Below are positions 25,600 through 36,700 of a stretch of 64,000 nucleotides of DNA, piece by piece. The notes under the pieces are model-generated. The model saw nothing but the letters and a program-made list of their open reading frames with translations, was not told the origin of the DNA and did no database searches. This stretch comes from Boswellia sacra (taxonomy: Eukaryota > Streptophyta > Magnoliopsida > Sapindales > Burseraceae), in contig SNVD02014977.1 of assembly GCA_013180625.2 (NCBI GenBank), positions 31,134 to 95,133 of the forward strand, given 5' to 3'. A program made the position numbers and the translations under genes. Positions within the stretch are counted from its first letter, which is position 1. The number at the start of each line of letters is the position of its first letter.

Positions 25600-27480
25600 T
25601 CCATAAGGCATTCTTCCCCATTTAGGTTATTTTCCTTCAAATATCCTTATAAGCCACCGAGGCTTCCTTGTTGTGAATACAAGATATCCTATAATCACTC
25701 CAAGCATCATTCCATATCCATAATCCATCAACACAACTTTCCAACCAAATTCGCTTGCAAACTTTTTATCATCTTCATGATGAGGGTGCTTGTGATTTCA
25801 CATTAGTGCTGCATTGATTTGACAATAAAAGTCCACACAATTCCAAATTTTCATCGTATGAAGTATTTGGAAAGGTATCAAATTGGTTGCCTCGAGGTAT
25901 AGGTTCCATGAGTTGATTATTTGGCAGGTTTATAATATGAAGAAAGTTCAATTTTGTCAATTACCATGGAATTTTTCTAACAAGCTTGTTTGAAGAGAGG
26001 TCTAAGGATTCAAGAGCCTGCAAACTTTCTAGCTCAGAAGGGATATAACTTGCTAGATTGTTGTGAGAAAGGTTGAAGAGATGAAGTCTATGAAGCTGTC
26101 CAATTATTTTTGGAATCTATCCACTGAAGTTATGATTTGAAAAATCAATGGTAGTGAAAATAGTAATAATTTTCACTAGTTTAAACTCAAATCCTTTGAA
26201 TGTCAAGATCGTTGAATCTTGATAATAACTTTCACCCATATATTTCAACTCTCCTTCAGCATCATCAATATTCATCATAGTAGTAAGCCTTTTGAAATAA
26301 ATTGCTGGCAAAGAACCACTAAAATTATTATTTGAGAGAAAAAATTCTCAACTTAGGAAACAAATAGTTATCCTCAAAAGAACCGTAAAACTTATTGGAA
26401 CTCAAAACAAGAACTTGCAACTTAGGAAGACTTCCTAACCAATATGGGAATGTATCATTTATGATTTTGTTCCAAGATCTAGAACTTTGAGCTTGGTACA
26501 ATTGGCCAAAGATTGAGGGATTAGCCCTTCCAATTCATTGTCGTTAAAGTTGAGGGTCCTAAAACGATTGCCTTTTGCAAAATTTCTAGGAATAGTACCA
26601 TAAAAACTATTCTTTCAGAAATCCAACATATGAAGATTGCTAATGTTTCCCATGCATTACGGAATGGTACCATTCAAGTGATTATTAGAAAGATCTATAA
26701 TTTTTATGTTGCTCATATTGCAAATCAAGTATGGTATCTCACCAGTAAATTTGTTGTTTGAGAGCGAAATAAGGGCCAAGTAAGGTATAGGTAGTGGAAT
26801 TGGAAGTGGTCCTTGGAGCAAGTTATGAAGGTCTAGATATTCAAGATTCTTCCATGGGAGTTGAACTATGCCTATTAGGGATCTTCTGACAAAGATTTAG
26901 CCAAAAAAGAGTATCATTTCCAATATCCCACATCCAATTCACAATTCAACCATCGATTTTGTTGTCAAAAAGGTCTAGCTGTTCTAATTATCTTAACTTC
27001 TTAAGAATTTTGGGAACTCATCTAAGTTGGAAGCAAATAAATCCGATGACCTAAGTTTGGGAAATGAAGAGTTAACTGTGGTGCTCACAGATATGTGAGA
27101 AAGTTCAAGCGTCTCAATTTTTTAAGCTTTGCAAACATGTAAAGCTTTACAATGCCATTTAAATTGTTTGAAGAAAGATCCAACCTAGTTAGATTAACAA
27201 GATCAAAGATCGAGGTTGGAATTGATCCTTGTAACCTATTATTTCCCAAATAAATGAATTGCAATGAATCACTTTCAAATTCATGAATATGGCTAGTTTG
27301 TTAATATGTAAACTAATATAAACTAGATTTCAAAGCTCACTTATTTGACGATGAATTGGACCACCTAGTTGATTATATGAGAAGTCTAAGTAAAATAGCT
27401 GAGTTAGGTTGACGAAAAATATCAGGAAATTCACTAAAGAAATTATTGGTTGAAAGATCTAAAAAACATGACTACTTAAG
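25600..27480 (-). pseudogene. Receptor-like protein (LRR-RLP) pseudogene, copy 1
   Basis: On the minus strand many degenerate plant extracellular LRRs (LxxLxLSxNxLxGxIP type) can be read. They are followed by the conserved last-LRR segment PIPRGNQFDTFPNTSYDENLELCG, of which only part is in one frame at 25860-25920. After this come an acidic juxtamembrane stretch, a membrane span with a GVIIGYL core, and a short basic tail. Several stops and frameshifts interrupt it, and the N-terminal half is absent beyond about 27480. It closely parallels 48889-50800. Intact members are plasma-membrane pathogen-perception receptors of the Cf/RLP class; this copy is not functional. Confidence 0.8.
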
Positions 27481-28690
27481 ATTTGAATGTCGTGGTGTGC
27501 TGTTGGTAGTTAAGAGTTTGAAAGGCTCTTCTGTTAGCTAGGTTTTATTAAATAGTGGGCTTTTCTCCCATGATACTTAGAGAGTACATAAGATGAGTGA
27601 TGTTGAGCTATGTAGGGGTTTTGTAAGAGGGGATAGACACTATTAACGATTTGTATGCCTATATTTTTTCTTGGTTTGGTATCATGTTCTTTGTTTGTTA
27701 TTTTTGAAGTTTTTGGGTGAATTTTGTCGGTAGTTGCCAAGGTCAAGGGAGTGTTGCATCGTGACAGCTCATCAACTAGTGTAGAGACTCTTAGCAAAAG
27801 GAACTGGGCACTATTTCTTGAATGCCTACAGATTGGTAAAAGTCTATCCTAATTTAGAAAATCTGTTAACCTGTTTCTCATGTACTCAAATCCTTGGAGC
27901 TTGTCTGAGCCCCCTATGATTCAAAGTATTTGCTACTTTGTTTATGTTGCTTATGAATGCTAAGGATCTATTAGAGGTCCCCTTATGATTCAGGCACTTT
28001 GTAATTTATTCCTTTTGCTTCCAAATGCTTAGGGTCTGATTAGGATCCCCTAATTTGGGCTTACTGTAATATGTTTCCCTTTGTTAGATATATTGTTAGA
28101 TCTTTATCTTCCTTTGGTTGTTGAATAATGTGTTGCTTTCCCTTCTCTTTGTAAGTAGCTTCTATGATCGAGGCTATGGACCTTTCACATCAGATGGTCA
28201 AACACCAAGGAGATTTCATTGTTCAACCGTCTGGGAGCAGGACTGGTGGTCATGTTCTGGTTGCCAAAGATATTATTAGCAAGGTCAACTCCCATTCACC
28301 AATCACAACCAACACGAATTGTATTGAAGTTGGCCCTTCTATGATTAAGGACACAACATGGACTCTTTCCCTTTAAGGTCCGATAGGGCTGAGTCATACC
28401 CTCTAATCAAGACAGATACTATCATCACAGCCTACACAGTTTATCTTACTGTAATGGTAGGTTTTTGTTACCCTTATTCTTTTTCTGTCACTAGGTTGGA
28501 CTAAACCTTACAACCTTTATTTCAAAGTTAAGGGTGTTCATTGTTATTGTTTAAGTTTTGTAAGAAATGAAAAGATAATTTTGTATTTATCTATTTCTGT
28601 TTCAATTATTATTTCCACAAAACTATTTTACATTGGTTTTGTTCTACACAAAAAAAGCATCTGCCAACCTTTTCTATACATGTATCTTAC
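27481..28690. other. Unassigned sequence upstream of RLP copy 1
   Basis: The break from LRR homology occurs near 27480. A 71-codon open stretch at 28164-28376 lacks a recognisable domain. Composition is less AT-rich than the neighbours, and pyrimidine-rich runs resemble transposon leader sequence, but I could not place termini. No gene is claimed. Confidence 0.3.
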
Positions 28691-29516
28691 TAAAAAATAA
28701 ACATTTCAAAGCTGGGTTGTCCTTGAGAAAGGACGTGCTTGCCAACTTTAATGTTGTTTTGTATATCACTGTTCTGAAATTGGGTTAGCTATACGAAAGA
28801 GCACTCATAACTTTGATTATTCATTTAATAGTATTTGGTAGTAGAAGGTTCCCTGCCCTTTGTTATTCATATGATTGTCCTAAGATTGGGTTTGCCCTTA
28901 TGTAAAGGAGCAATAACCCCTTTTTTTGTTACTTGATTAGCTGTTTCGAGAAAGGATTTACCTTATAGAAAGAAGAGTCTTAATAAGTATTGTTGTTTGT
29001 TTATCAGTAGTTCATGTTTGCTTTTATCAAGTGAAGCATTTCTTTGACCTTCATGTCTATTCTTTCCTTATTGGTTGGTTCTACCTTGGTCAAGAGCGAC
29101 ATACACCAACTTTTTCTGTTTGATAATCTGTTCTGATGTTAGGTTTGCCCTATAAGGGGTATTATCCTGCCCTTTCTGTTTTATTAGAGGTCAGGCCATT
29201 CTAAGAAGAACGTCGTCCTAGTCTTTCTGTTCTGTCGAGGGGTTAGGTCACTTTATGGGAGCACTGTCTTACCATTTCTGCTCTATTTAGGGGCTATGCC
29301 ACTCCAAGGGGAGTGCTACGCTACCCTCTATTCTGTTAGGACTAGGTCGCTCCATGGGAAGTGTTGTCCTACCCTCTGTTTTGTTTGGGTCAAGCATGCA
29401 TGAGGAACAAAGGCTTACCTTTTCTATTGTAATTGGGTCAAGTATGCCTAAGGAGCATAAGCTCACGCATTCTATTCTGTTTGGATCAAGTCATCACTCA
29501 CCACCATTCCGTTTTG
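28690..29516. repeat. Degenerate minisatellite with 47-52 bp period
   Basis: From about 29191 to 29490 a unit with TAGGTC-CTCCAAGGGGAGTG-like and CTACCCTCTNTTCTGTT-like words repeats with starts near 29191, 29243, 29294, 29342, 29389, 29437 and 29484. More diverged units (GGGTTNGCCYTA-NNAAAGGAG-like) can be traced leftward to about 28700. The array ends where the truncated TRIM LTR begins. Function unknown. Confidence 0.6.
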
Positions 29517-30010
29517 GCCACACAGTCTATCACGGTTTTATTTTCAGGTTTTGCAACCCAAAAGGCCTCCAATAGCTTAAGAAGCTCACAAGGTATTTAA
29601 GCATATTTCATACATTTGTCACAAGCGATGTGGGATGTTACATTCACCCCTTTTATGAATCAAGCATCCTTGCTTGATTAGGCTTTACATCCCACGCTTC
29701 CGGTTAGATAAGACTCTAATACCATTTGTAATATCCCAATACGCATGTGGTATTTGCACTGTGTGTATCACTTTACAGTCTCCGTAGATCCTCAAGAGGT
29801 GGCCCTTACACAGTCTCAAAGAGGTGGCCCTCATGTGTGCGTGAAGTCCAACACGCCAACCCACTGTTGGATATTGTCCACTTTGAATACACAGTTCGTC
29901 ACATTTTTATTTTTCGACTTTGTAACCCAAAATGCCTCCAACCGCTTAAAGAGCTCACAAAATATTTAAGCACATTTCATATACTTTCATAAGCAATGCA
30001 AGATGTCACA
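29517..30010 (-). mobile_element. Truncated TRIM (miniature LTR retrotransposon)
   Basis: Read on the minus strand, one complete LTR (29727-30010, TGTGACATC...GGGATATTACA) is followed by AA and a primer site TGGTATTAGAGTC (29712-29724), close to the initiator tRNA-Met complement. About 85 bp of internal sequence follow, then a purine run ending GGGGTGAA, then the start of the second LTR (TGTAACATCCCACATCGC, from 29641 leftwards). The second LTR can be followed for about 125 bp before homology stops at about 29517. There is no coding capacity. LTRs under 300 bp and a tiny interior are the TRIM hallmark. Confidence 0.75.
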
Positions 30011-30752
30011 TTCATAGTTTAAATCAAATTTTAATTACTTTTATACACCAAAGTTAGTTTTCTTTTTTATTGACTAACACAAAATCTTAAGTGAAATGCA
30101 TAAATATGATAGTAAGAATTATACATACAAAGAGCTAAAGAATTCACATTAGGTCTTTTTCATGCACAACAAGGACAAATATATCAAATAATGAGAAACC
30201 CAAGTCTTGGTTACCAGACTTTCTGTGGAATCCAAATGTCTTTTTCCCAGTAGTGCCATATACTTTAAAAGTGGAATGTTATTATATATTGATTGGATTG
30301 AAATGATGTAGAAGGAGATATTTCCTATAGAAATTAATGCTGTTACACATATATAAATATTCTTTGTTTTTAGTTTATTTTCTTAATTGCAAAGCTTTTA
30401 TATGCAACATAGTGATAACCAGGTATTAACAGTGATCGATTTCTGTCATATTTAGGAGTCAAGAATAAGTAATATTTGCTGGAAAAATCGACTTACAATT
30501 ATTAAAACCCGCATGTACCAACAAAATTTGACAGAGTCCAGTGGCTCCATTCCATATGTTTTGACAATATGCATCATCTTATTCAGCAGAGACAAACTTG
30601 AAGTTTGAAATTGTCACTATAACTTGTTCATAGTCTTATGCGCTGTGGAGAATGCTAGAGGAATTCTAGCCACCATTTACTCAATCTCGGTCTAATAAAT
30701 TTTTTGTGCAGAAAAAAGATCCTTACGACTCTTTAACATGACTTTCTTACTT
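30011..30752. other. Segmental-duplication flank, paralogous to about 59.3 kb
   Basis: Around 30200-30290 the sequence (GTTACCAGA..., TTTTTCCCAGTAGTGCCA, CTTTAAAAGTGGAATGTTATTAT) parallels 59350-59440. That makes it the upstream flank of RLP copy 1, corresponding to the upstream flank of RLP copy 2. No gene was recognised. Confidence 0.45.
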
Positions 30753-30757
30753 GTAAT

Positions 30758-31330
30758 TGTTGGAGATAAAAGGTTTAAAACAAACATTTACATTATTATT
30801 TACAATATTTATTTTGAGATTAATTTCATATGTTACAAGTATAATAAAAACATGAACGTTACGACACTTATTATTTGTAACGTTCATGCTTTTATTAAGA
30901 ACTTATGGCTTGGGAGTTACAAGAATTAATTTGTAAGTTACCTAAGTTACGAGATTACTATATAAAGGAGTCTCAAAGGTTCTAACATGAATATGAAATA
31001 TTTTGAGTATTTGATGATTTTGAGTAACCGCGACACATGAAGATAAGTTATTTTCTTCCGGTGATCGTGCTCATCGAGAAGATAGGCTGTTAGCACTGGG
31101 TTGTATCTTGAAGCCCTTGAGTACTAATATGACCCGCACGAGGGGATGACTTTTTGGCTTTAGAACAATGCCTTCGATATGCCTCTTAAATGCTCAGGCC
31201 ACTTATTTCTTACTCTATCTCTTTATTTATTCTATTTATTTAATATATTAATCTAATTCATATTTTGTTATTTCTTTAATATCTTGTTGTTTGATTATAT
31301 TATTTAAATTTATTATAAATATTCCCAACA
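30758..31330 (+). repeat. 5' LTR of the non-autonomous copia element
   Basis: 573 bp. A TATA box CTATATAAAG lies at 30959-30968. Upstream are repeated GTTAC words and a perfect 12-bp inverted repeat CATGAACGTTAC/GTAACGTTCATG (30851-30862 and 30877-30888, 14-base loop). The segment CTTTTTGGCTTTAGA (31150-31164) is complementary, with one G-U pair, to the primer-site position just after the LTR. Confidence 0.9.
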
Positions 31331-31331
31331 A

Positions 31332-31346
31332 TCTAAAGCCAAAGAG
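31332..31346 (+). promoter_or_regulatory. Primer-site-position sequence complementary to the element's own LTR
   Basis: TCTAAAGCCAAAGAG starts one base after the LTR end, where a tRNA primer site is expected, but it does not resemble the tRNA-iMet complement TGGTATCAGAGC. Its reverse complement CTCTTTGGCTTTAGA matches the LTR segments 31150-31164 (14 of 15) and 34512-34526 (14 of 15). The single difference in each is at another position and still allows G-U pairing. Confidence 0.6.
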
Positions 31347-33482
31347 GTGTCTCATGTATTTTAATTGTATAATTGGCATGTTGATTTATTATTGGTAGTA
31401 TTTTATAAGCAAAAAATCGAAAATATGTTTACTTCATTTTTTTTTTGTTTACCATATGATAATATTATATTTATAAACCTTCATAGAGGTAAGCAAGGTT
31501 GATATATATACTTTAATTTTGCCAAAATTTGTTATTGTTCGATTACACTATGGTTATTAAATTGTTTTTGTGTTTATATTGTGAATATACTTGTATGCAT
31601 AGATTTTTTTTTTTGGTTTTTGCAAAAAATGCATCAAGTGCCACACATATATGATCTTAGAGTTTAATATTAATTAATTTATTGAAGTAAAGTTGTTGAG
31701 ATGATATATTTCATAAGTAACAAGCTTGAGTAAGTATATAATATATGTTGTAATATTTTCCTTTTAATGCTTAAAAGTTTTACTTGACATGCAAATGTGT
31801 GATACTTCTTATTTGATATATTTTAATGAAATGCAATGATATGACAATTAGTTATTTGTATTGTGTGAATATATATTATATATTATATGTATTGAATTAT
31901 TGTTGACATATGATTATGAGTAAAATCTTATTGTCTTTGATTAACATGTAAAAAAAAAAAAAAGAAATGCATCTTTATGGTGTTTTAATATATGCTACAA
32001 GTAGCTAAAAAAATGCTCATGCTTTTAGAGTCTTTCAAGTATTTGATTATTTATACATCTTCTCGTGTACTCATTAACAAAATTTTAATGTTGAAATTGG
32101 TAAATAGTAAAGTTGCAGTTGAAACAGTTTGGGCTAAATTGATCGGTAGCATACTTTCCAACAATTATCTTGTAAGTATATTACTTTAAAGATGTCAACG
32201 AGGTAACATACATATTCTCGTTGTTGCTTTATTTAAACTATACAAATATTAATTATATTAAAGTTTGTTGTTTGTGATATTGGCTACTTATTAAATATAT
32301 GAGAGTATGTTTTGTGCATATTATTATGAATTAGTTAAATGTCCAACTTATATGTTACTTGCATACATTAAATTTTATTGCAAAATTACATGAGTATATT
32401 AGAAACTCATTTAAGGATTCAATGTTGAATTTTTTTTTCAAAGAATATAGATGAGTTACATGTAGTGGTTTTTTATGAATTTTTATTTATATTTCAGTTA
32501 TAAAAATTCTTACTAATGATATTTATTATAGCTTGATTATTTATGATTTAATTAATTTTATACATTACTAATTAAGTGTGTTATTATTTTGGAGTAAGAC
32601 AATCTTTGATCTTGGTTGCATATTATTATAAATTTATTTAGAATTCAATTTATGAGTTACTTGCATGCATCGAACTTTTATTACACAATATAGCATGTGT
32701 TTTCAATAGATTTAATTAGAAACTCATATGCGTAATGGTGTGTTATTAATTCATAGTTTCTTATGGCTATCATGTATATTAGATGATAACATCTAAATAA
32801 TTGATTACTAGAGTATGTTAAGAAGGCTAATAGATTATTATAATAATTTATGTGGTTGTATTGAATGAAATTGTAGCATAAATGCTAATTGATTATTATT
32901 AAATATATATATGAGTTATATATTATATTTGCAGTTTTAGCAATAAATATCTTATTAATGTGAGGATTGAAAAAATATTTTTTAATGTGGGGGTTTCTAG
33001 TCTTTAAGCAATTTCATATTTTAGTTCTTAATTTTGTACAATTAAGATGACAATGATTTGAGTGTAGTTATTATTTTGATGAGTTTTAAAATTTAAAAAA
33101 TTAGTGCAATAATATTTTATGGAGTTATTGCTACTGTATTTAAAATGTTACTTAATGTGGGAGTTTTCTTTATTTGATGGTTGTTAAATGTTTTTATGAT
33201 ATTTGGAGGAAAAAATGGTATCATAAGTTATTAAATGATTATTAATTTTGTGTATGAGTTTGAAAATATTATTATTTATAAAGTGATTAAGTGCTTCTTT
33301 AATTTTCTTTATTGTGCCTTTGATATTCTTATGCTCTCTAACATTATTTTGTGAAATATTTAATTTTATTTAAGAGAGCTAGTGGAAGCAATCATCAAAA
33401 TAATGAGAACAAGTTCTCCGAGATAAAATCAATGAGAGATTGTGCAATTATAAAAATTTTCAGTACGCTAATTAATTATTTA

Positions 33483-34125
33483 AATTGTCGAGGGGGATGT
33501 GCTTAAGCCCAAAAGGGAGTCACCTAGGGAAGTAACCCAACCTCTGTGATTGCAGATCCCATGAAGAAGGTTCAATGGGTAGGAACAATTCGTAGTGCGT
33601 GACTTGTTAAGCACAATTATAAAGACATATCTTAGAGGAGATATGATTATACTCATCCCTATGGCAAAGTGCTTGTTATATGTGATGTTAGGAATGATAT
33701 TTATCCTGAATAAGTCCAAAGGTTAGATACTCTTCCAAGGTATAGGTCACATATACCTTTTGAGGACTCACCTAAGTGAGAGCGTCGTGAGGACCGCGAC
33801 TGTGAGAATTGGGCTATTCTCTAAAGCTCTCATGAGAATCAAGATTGAGTGCATGGCCATTAATAGAGCCAATCCGCCAAAACCATGTCTTCGTCGATAT
33901 TATGTGTGTGATAGTTTGAAGTTTGGTCAAGAAATCAAGTTCAAGACTTTGTTCACTCAGGTTTCTCAAATAGTTAACACTAAGTATAGGTTCAAACCCG
34001 AAAGGTACCTATACCCATTGCATAATAAAAGGTTGCTCTTTATATATAATTTTTATTTTATGAGTATTTTTATCTTGATATTTTATTTTATAAAGCTTTA
34101 AAGGTTTAAACCTTTTGTGGGGGAC
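33483..34125 (+). other. Conserved post-pol region shared with the coding copia element
   Basis: The stretch begins AATTGTCGAGGGGGATG and runs to the polypurine tract. It is recognisably collinear with 56999-57602 over its whole length. In the coding element its first bases encode the end of pol (an SRGMGL-type tail), and the rest is untranslated. It is the only internal sequence retained when gag-pol was replaced, which points to a cis-acting role. Confidence 0.65.
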
Positions 34126-34692
34126 TTTTGGAGATAAAAGGTTTAAAACAAATATTTACATTATAAGTTACAATATTTATTTTGAGATTAATTTCATACA
34201 TTACAAGTATAATAAAAACATGAACGTTACGACACTTATTATTTGTAACGTTCATGCTTTTATTAAGAACTTATGGCTTGGGAGTTACAAGAATTAATTT
34301 GTAAGTTACCTAAGTTACGAGATTACTATATAAAGGAGTCTCAAAGGTTCTAACATGAATATGAAATATTTTGAGTATTTGATGATTTTGAGCAACCGCG
34401 AAACATGAAGATAGGTTATTTTCTTCCGGTGATCGTGCTCATCGAGAAGATAGAGCATTGGGTTGTATCTTGGAGCCCTTGAGTACCAATATGACCCGCA
34501 CGAGGGGAGGACTCTTTGGCTTTAGGACAATGCCTTCGACATGCCTCCCAAATGCTCAGGCCATTTATTTCTTACTCTATCTCTTTATTTATTCTATTTA
34601 TTTAATATATTAATCTAATTCATATTTTGTTATTTCTTTATTATCTTATTGTTTGACTATATTATTTAAATTTATTATAAATATTCCTAACA
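34126..34692 (+). repeat. 3' LTR of the non-autonomous copia element
   Basis: 567 bp, highly similar to 30758-31330. It includes the same hairpin arms (34219-34230 and 34245-34256), the TATA box and the CTCTTTGGCTTTAGG segment (34512-34526). It ends CCTAACA, followed by the GTAAT duplication. Confidence 0.9.
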
Positions 34693-34697
34693 GTAAT

Positions 34698-36204
34698 ATC
34701 TTCTCCCTACTACGTATATGGTTGTTATTTTTTTGATTAATTGTTTAATTTATGTTAAGAATTATGTTCAGTTTTTATGATATTTACAATGAAATTATTA
34801 AGCAACGAACACAACATAATAAAATTTCACTTGAAATTGATGCCCTTCCACAAGTAAATTTCTGGGTTTCCAGGATATTGGATAAATACGCAAACCTCAA
34901 CAAATCCTTTATTTAAGTTATAGTGAAAAATATCTTTTCGAATTAAAAACTATTCTATTGTTTTTGTTCTTGTCTTCTTTTTTAGTGAATTAGAGGAGAC
35001 AAATAATGGGCAACATTGTACAGCTCAAAGTCAGTTTCTGAGGCAAAGTTAACAGCAGATTAGCATGCTTTAGCCATGCCTCTTTTTGTAACTTCAGAAG
35101 GTAGCGAATATCAGGAATTGTGAAGCTGAAGATGTGAATATTCCCTTAATTAGATCATCCAATAACAAAATTCTAGCAATTGTTTTATATTATGAAATCG
35201 ATCAAATTCTTTGTAATGAAATAAACTAATAAAAATTCTAGGAAATAAAAATAAAAATGGTAGACACAAATTCTCTTAGTTTACTCTCCATTCTTACGCG
35301 TAAAACCAGTTCTTGGTTGCTATTGTCTTCCAAAAGATTCCAAAAATAATTTATCAAGTGGGGCAAAGCAATTAAATTGTGATTATCTATTAACAAGAGG
35401 TGGCGTGCTGGTGCTATCCACTTTCGAGTGAACCGAGTGAAGGTCGATGAAGATATGGTGATTTGACGAGGCTTCATTTCTTTTTTAGAAAACCAAGTCC
35501 AATTTGTGTTTGCATTCAGCCGACGATAGTGACATTTATATGTTATAAACTAACAATAAGAGGGAAGAAACGAACGGTTTCATAAAGCAGCGTTGGCTAA
35601 GGCCTGGGCCTGGCTGACTGTCAGGCATGCCGATTTATTTATTTATTTCTTCTATTCTCTCTGTCCTAATCCAGTAATTTCCAAACATTTTATATAGGGC
35701 AAATACCGACACACCACCTGTACTTTGCATCATAATACATGTGGAACCTCATCGACAGTTACTTTTTTCTGCTGTATTTTGCTTTGCATAGGCAAACACT
35801 TTTTTCCTTTTTTTTTTTTTAAAGAATTTTTAACAATAACTTTAGGTAGGTGTTGCAAATTTATTTATTTTAATTTTCATATCATAGCTCTGAGCTCTAC
35901 ACCTCTAGCGTTGTACTCTACATGATAAAATATCATGCTATATTTTATAAATTGATAAATAAGAATTTATTAGATCATGCCATCTTCTCAAAATTAAAAA
36001 GAAAAAAAGGTGTTTATTTAGAATTTTTTTTAACTCTTAATTCCTTACCTAAAAGAAATATTATTTAATGAATTTTCGTTTACAAATATCTTAAAAATTA
36101 TACTTTTTTTTAATTTTATTGTTCTATACATATAAAGTATTTGAAAAAAAAAAGATAGATTTATTTAAATTTTTTCTTTAGATTTTATAAATATGGGAAA
36201 ATTT
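34698..36204. other. Intergenic between copia element and viral insertion
   Basis: No gene was recognised. Short GC-richer patches at about 35390-35480 and 35580-35640 lack domain similarity. Poly-T/A runs increase toward 36180. Confidence 0.4.
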
Positions 36205-36229
36205 GTATATAAAATAGTTGTAACGTATA

Positions 36230-36286
36230 CATATATGAGTGTGTGTGTGTGTGTGTGTGTGTACATACATACATACATATATATAT
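36230..36286. repeat. Left boundary microsatellite of the viral insertion, (GT)n-(ACAT)n-(AT)n
   Basis: About 12 GT units pass into four ACAT units and then AT units that abut viral sequence at 36287. It is the approximate inverse of the array at the right boundary (45109-45187). Confidence 0.85.
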
Positions 36287-36700
36287 AATCTACTTCCGGG
36301 ATTCTAATGAACATCTTCTTTTCAGATAAGACCAAGCCATGCTCAAAAGTCAAATTCTTGAACTGTTTAAGATGCTGGACATGATCTTCTTCATTATTGC
36401 TGAAGATAAGGACATCATCAATGTATACAAGACAAAATTTAATTATGTCTTTGTACACATCATTCATTCTGTGCTGATATTCTGAAGGTGCATTCTTGAG
36501 ACCGAAAGGCATCACATTCCACTCATAATGACCATGTGGCACTATGAAAGCTGTTTTGTAGCGATCTTCTTTTCTGACTCCCACTTGCCAAAATCCTGAC
36601 TTCATATCGAACTTTGAGTAGATCTTTGACTTAGCCATCCTCTTCAAGAGACAAATCTTTCTTGGAACAGGATATCGAATATCACGCAAACAGTCATTGA
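36287..36700 (-). pseudogene. Inverted reverse-transcriptase fragment of the endogenous pararetrovirus
   Basis: 414 bp correspond, in reverse orientation, to about 40199-40620 of the main viral block. They contain the same RT core with the YIDD catalytic box and an open frame across most of the fragment. At 36700/36701 it joins, head to head, movement-protein-region sequence on the plus strand. At 36287 it runs directly into TA repeats. This is a rearranged relic, not a gene. Confidence 0.85.

Larger units (their letters stand above)
30758..34692 (+). mobile_element. Non-autonomous Ty1/copia-type LTR retrotransposon lacking gag-pol
   Basis: Two LTRs (30758-31330 and 34126-34692) are flanked by a perfect 5-bp duplication GTAAT (30753-30757 and 34693-34697). 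The 5' LTR begins TGTTGG and ends CAACA; the first bases of the 3' LTR are mutated (TTTTGG). A polypurine run GTGGGGGAC precedes the 3' LTR. The interior is 2.8 kb: 31347-33482 is AT-rich with no protein homology, while 33483-34125 closely parallels the region after pol in the copia element at 52104-58179 (56999-57602). It must have been mobilised by proteins supplied in trans. Confidence 0.85.

Noticed and set aside
27534..27797. Minus-strand 87-codon frame next to RLP copy 1
   Set aside because: Not LRR-like, no start context, and RLP similarity ends before it.
28164..28376. Plus-strand 71-codon frame that looked gag-like
   Set aside because: No zinc knuckle, capsid motif or flanking element structure could be found.
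28690..30010. 5S-rDNA-carrying Cassandra-type TRIM
   Set aside because: The LTR lacks any 5S promoter (A-box, C-box) sequence.
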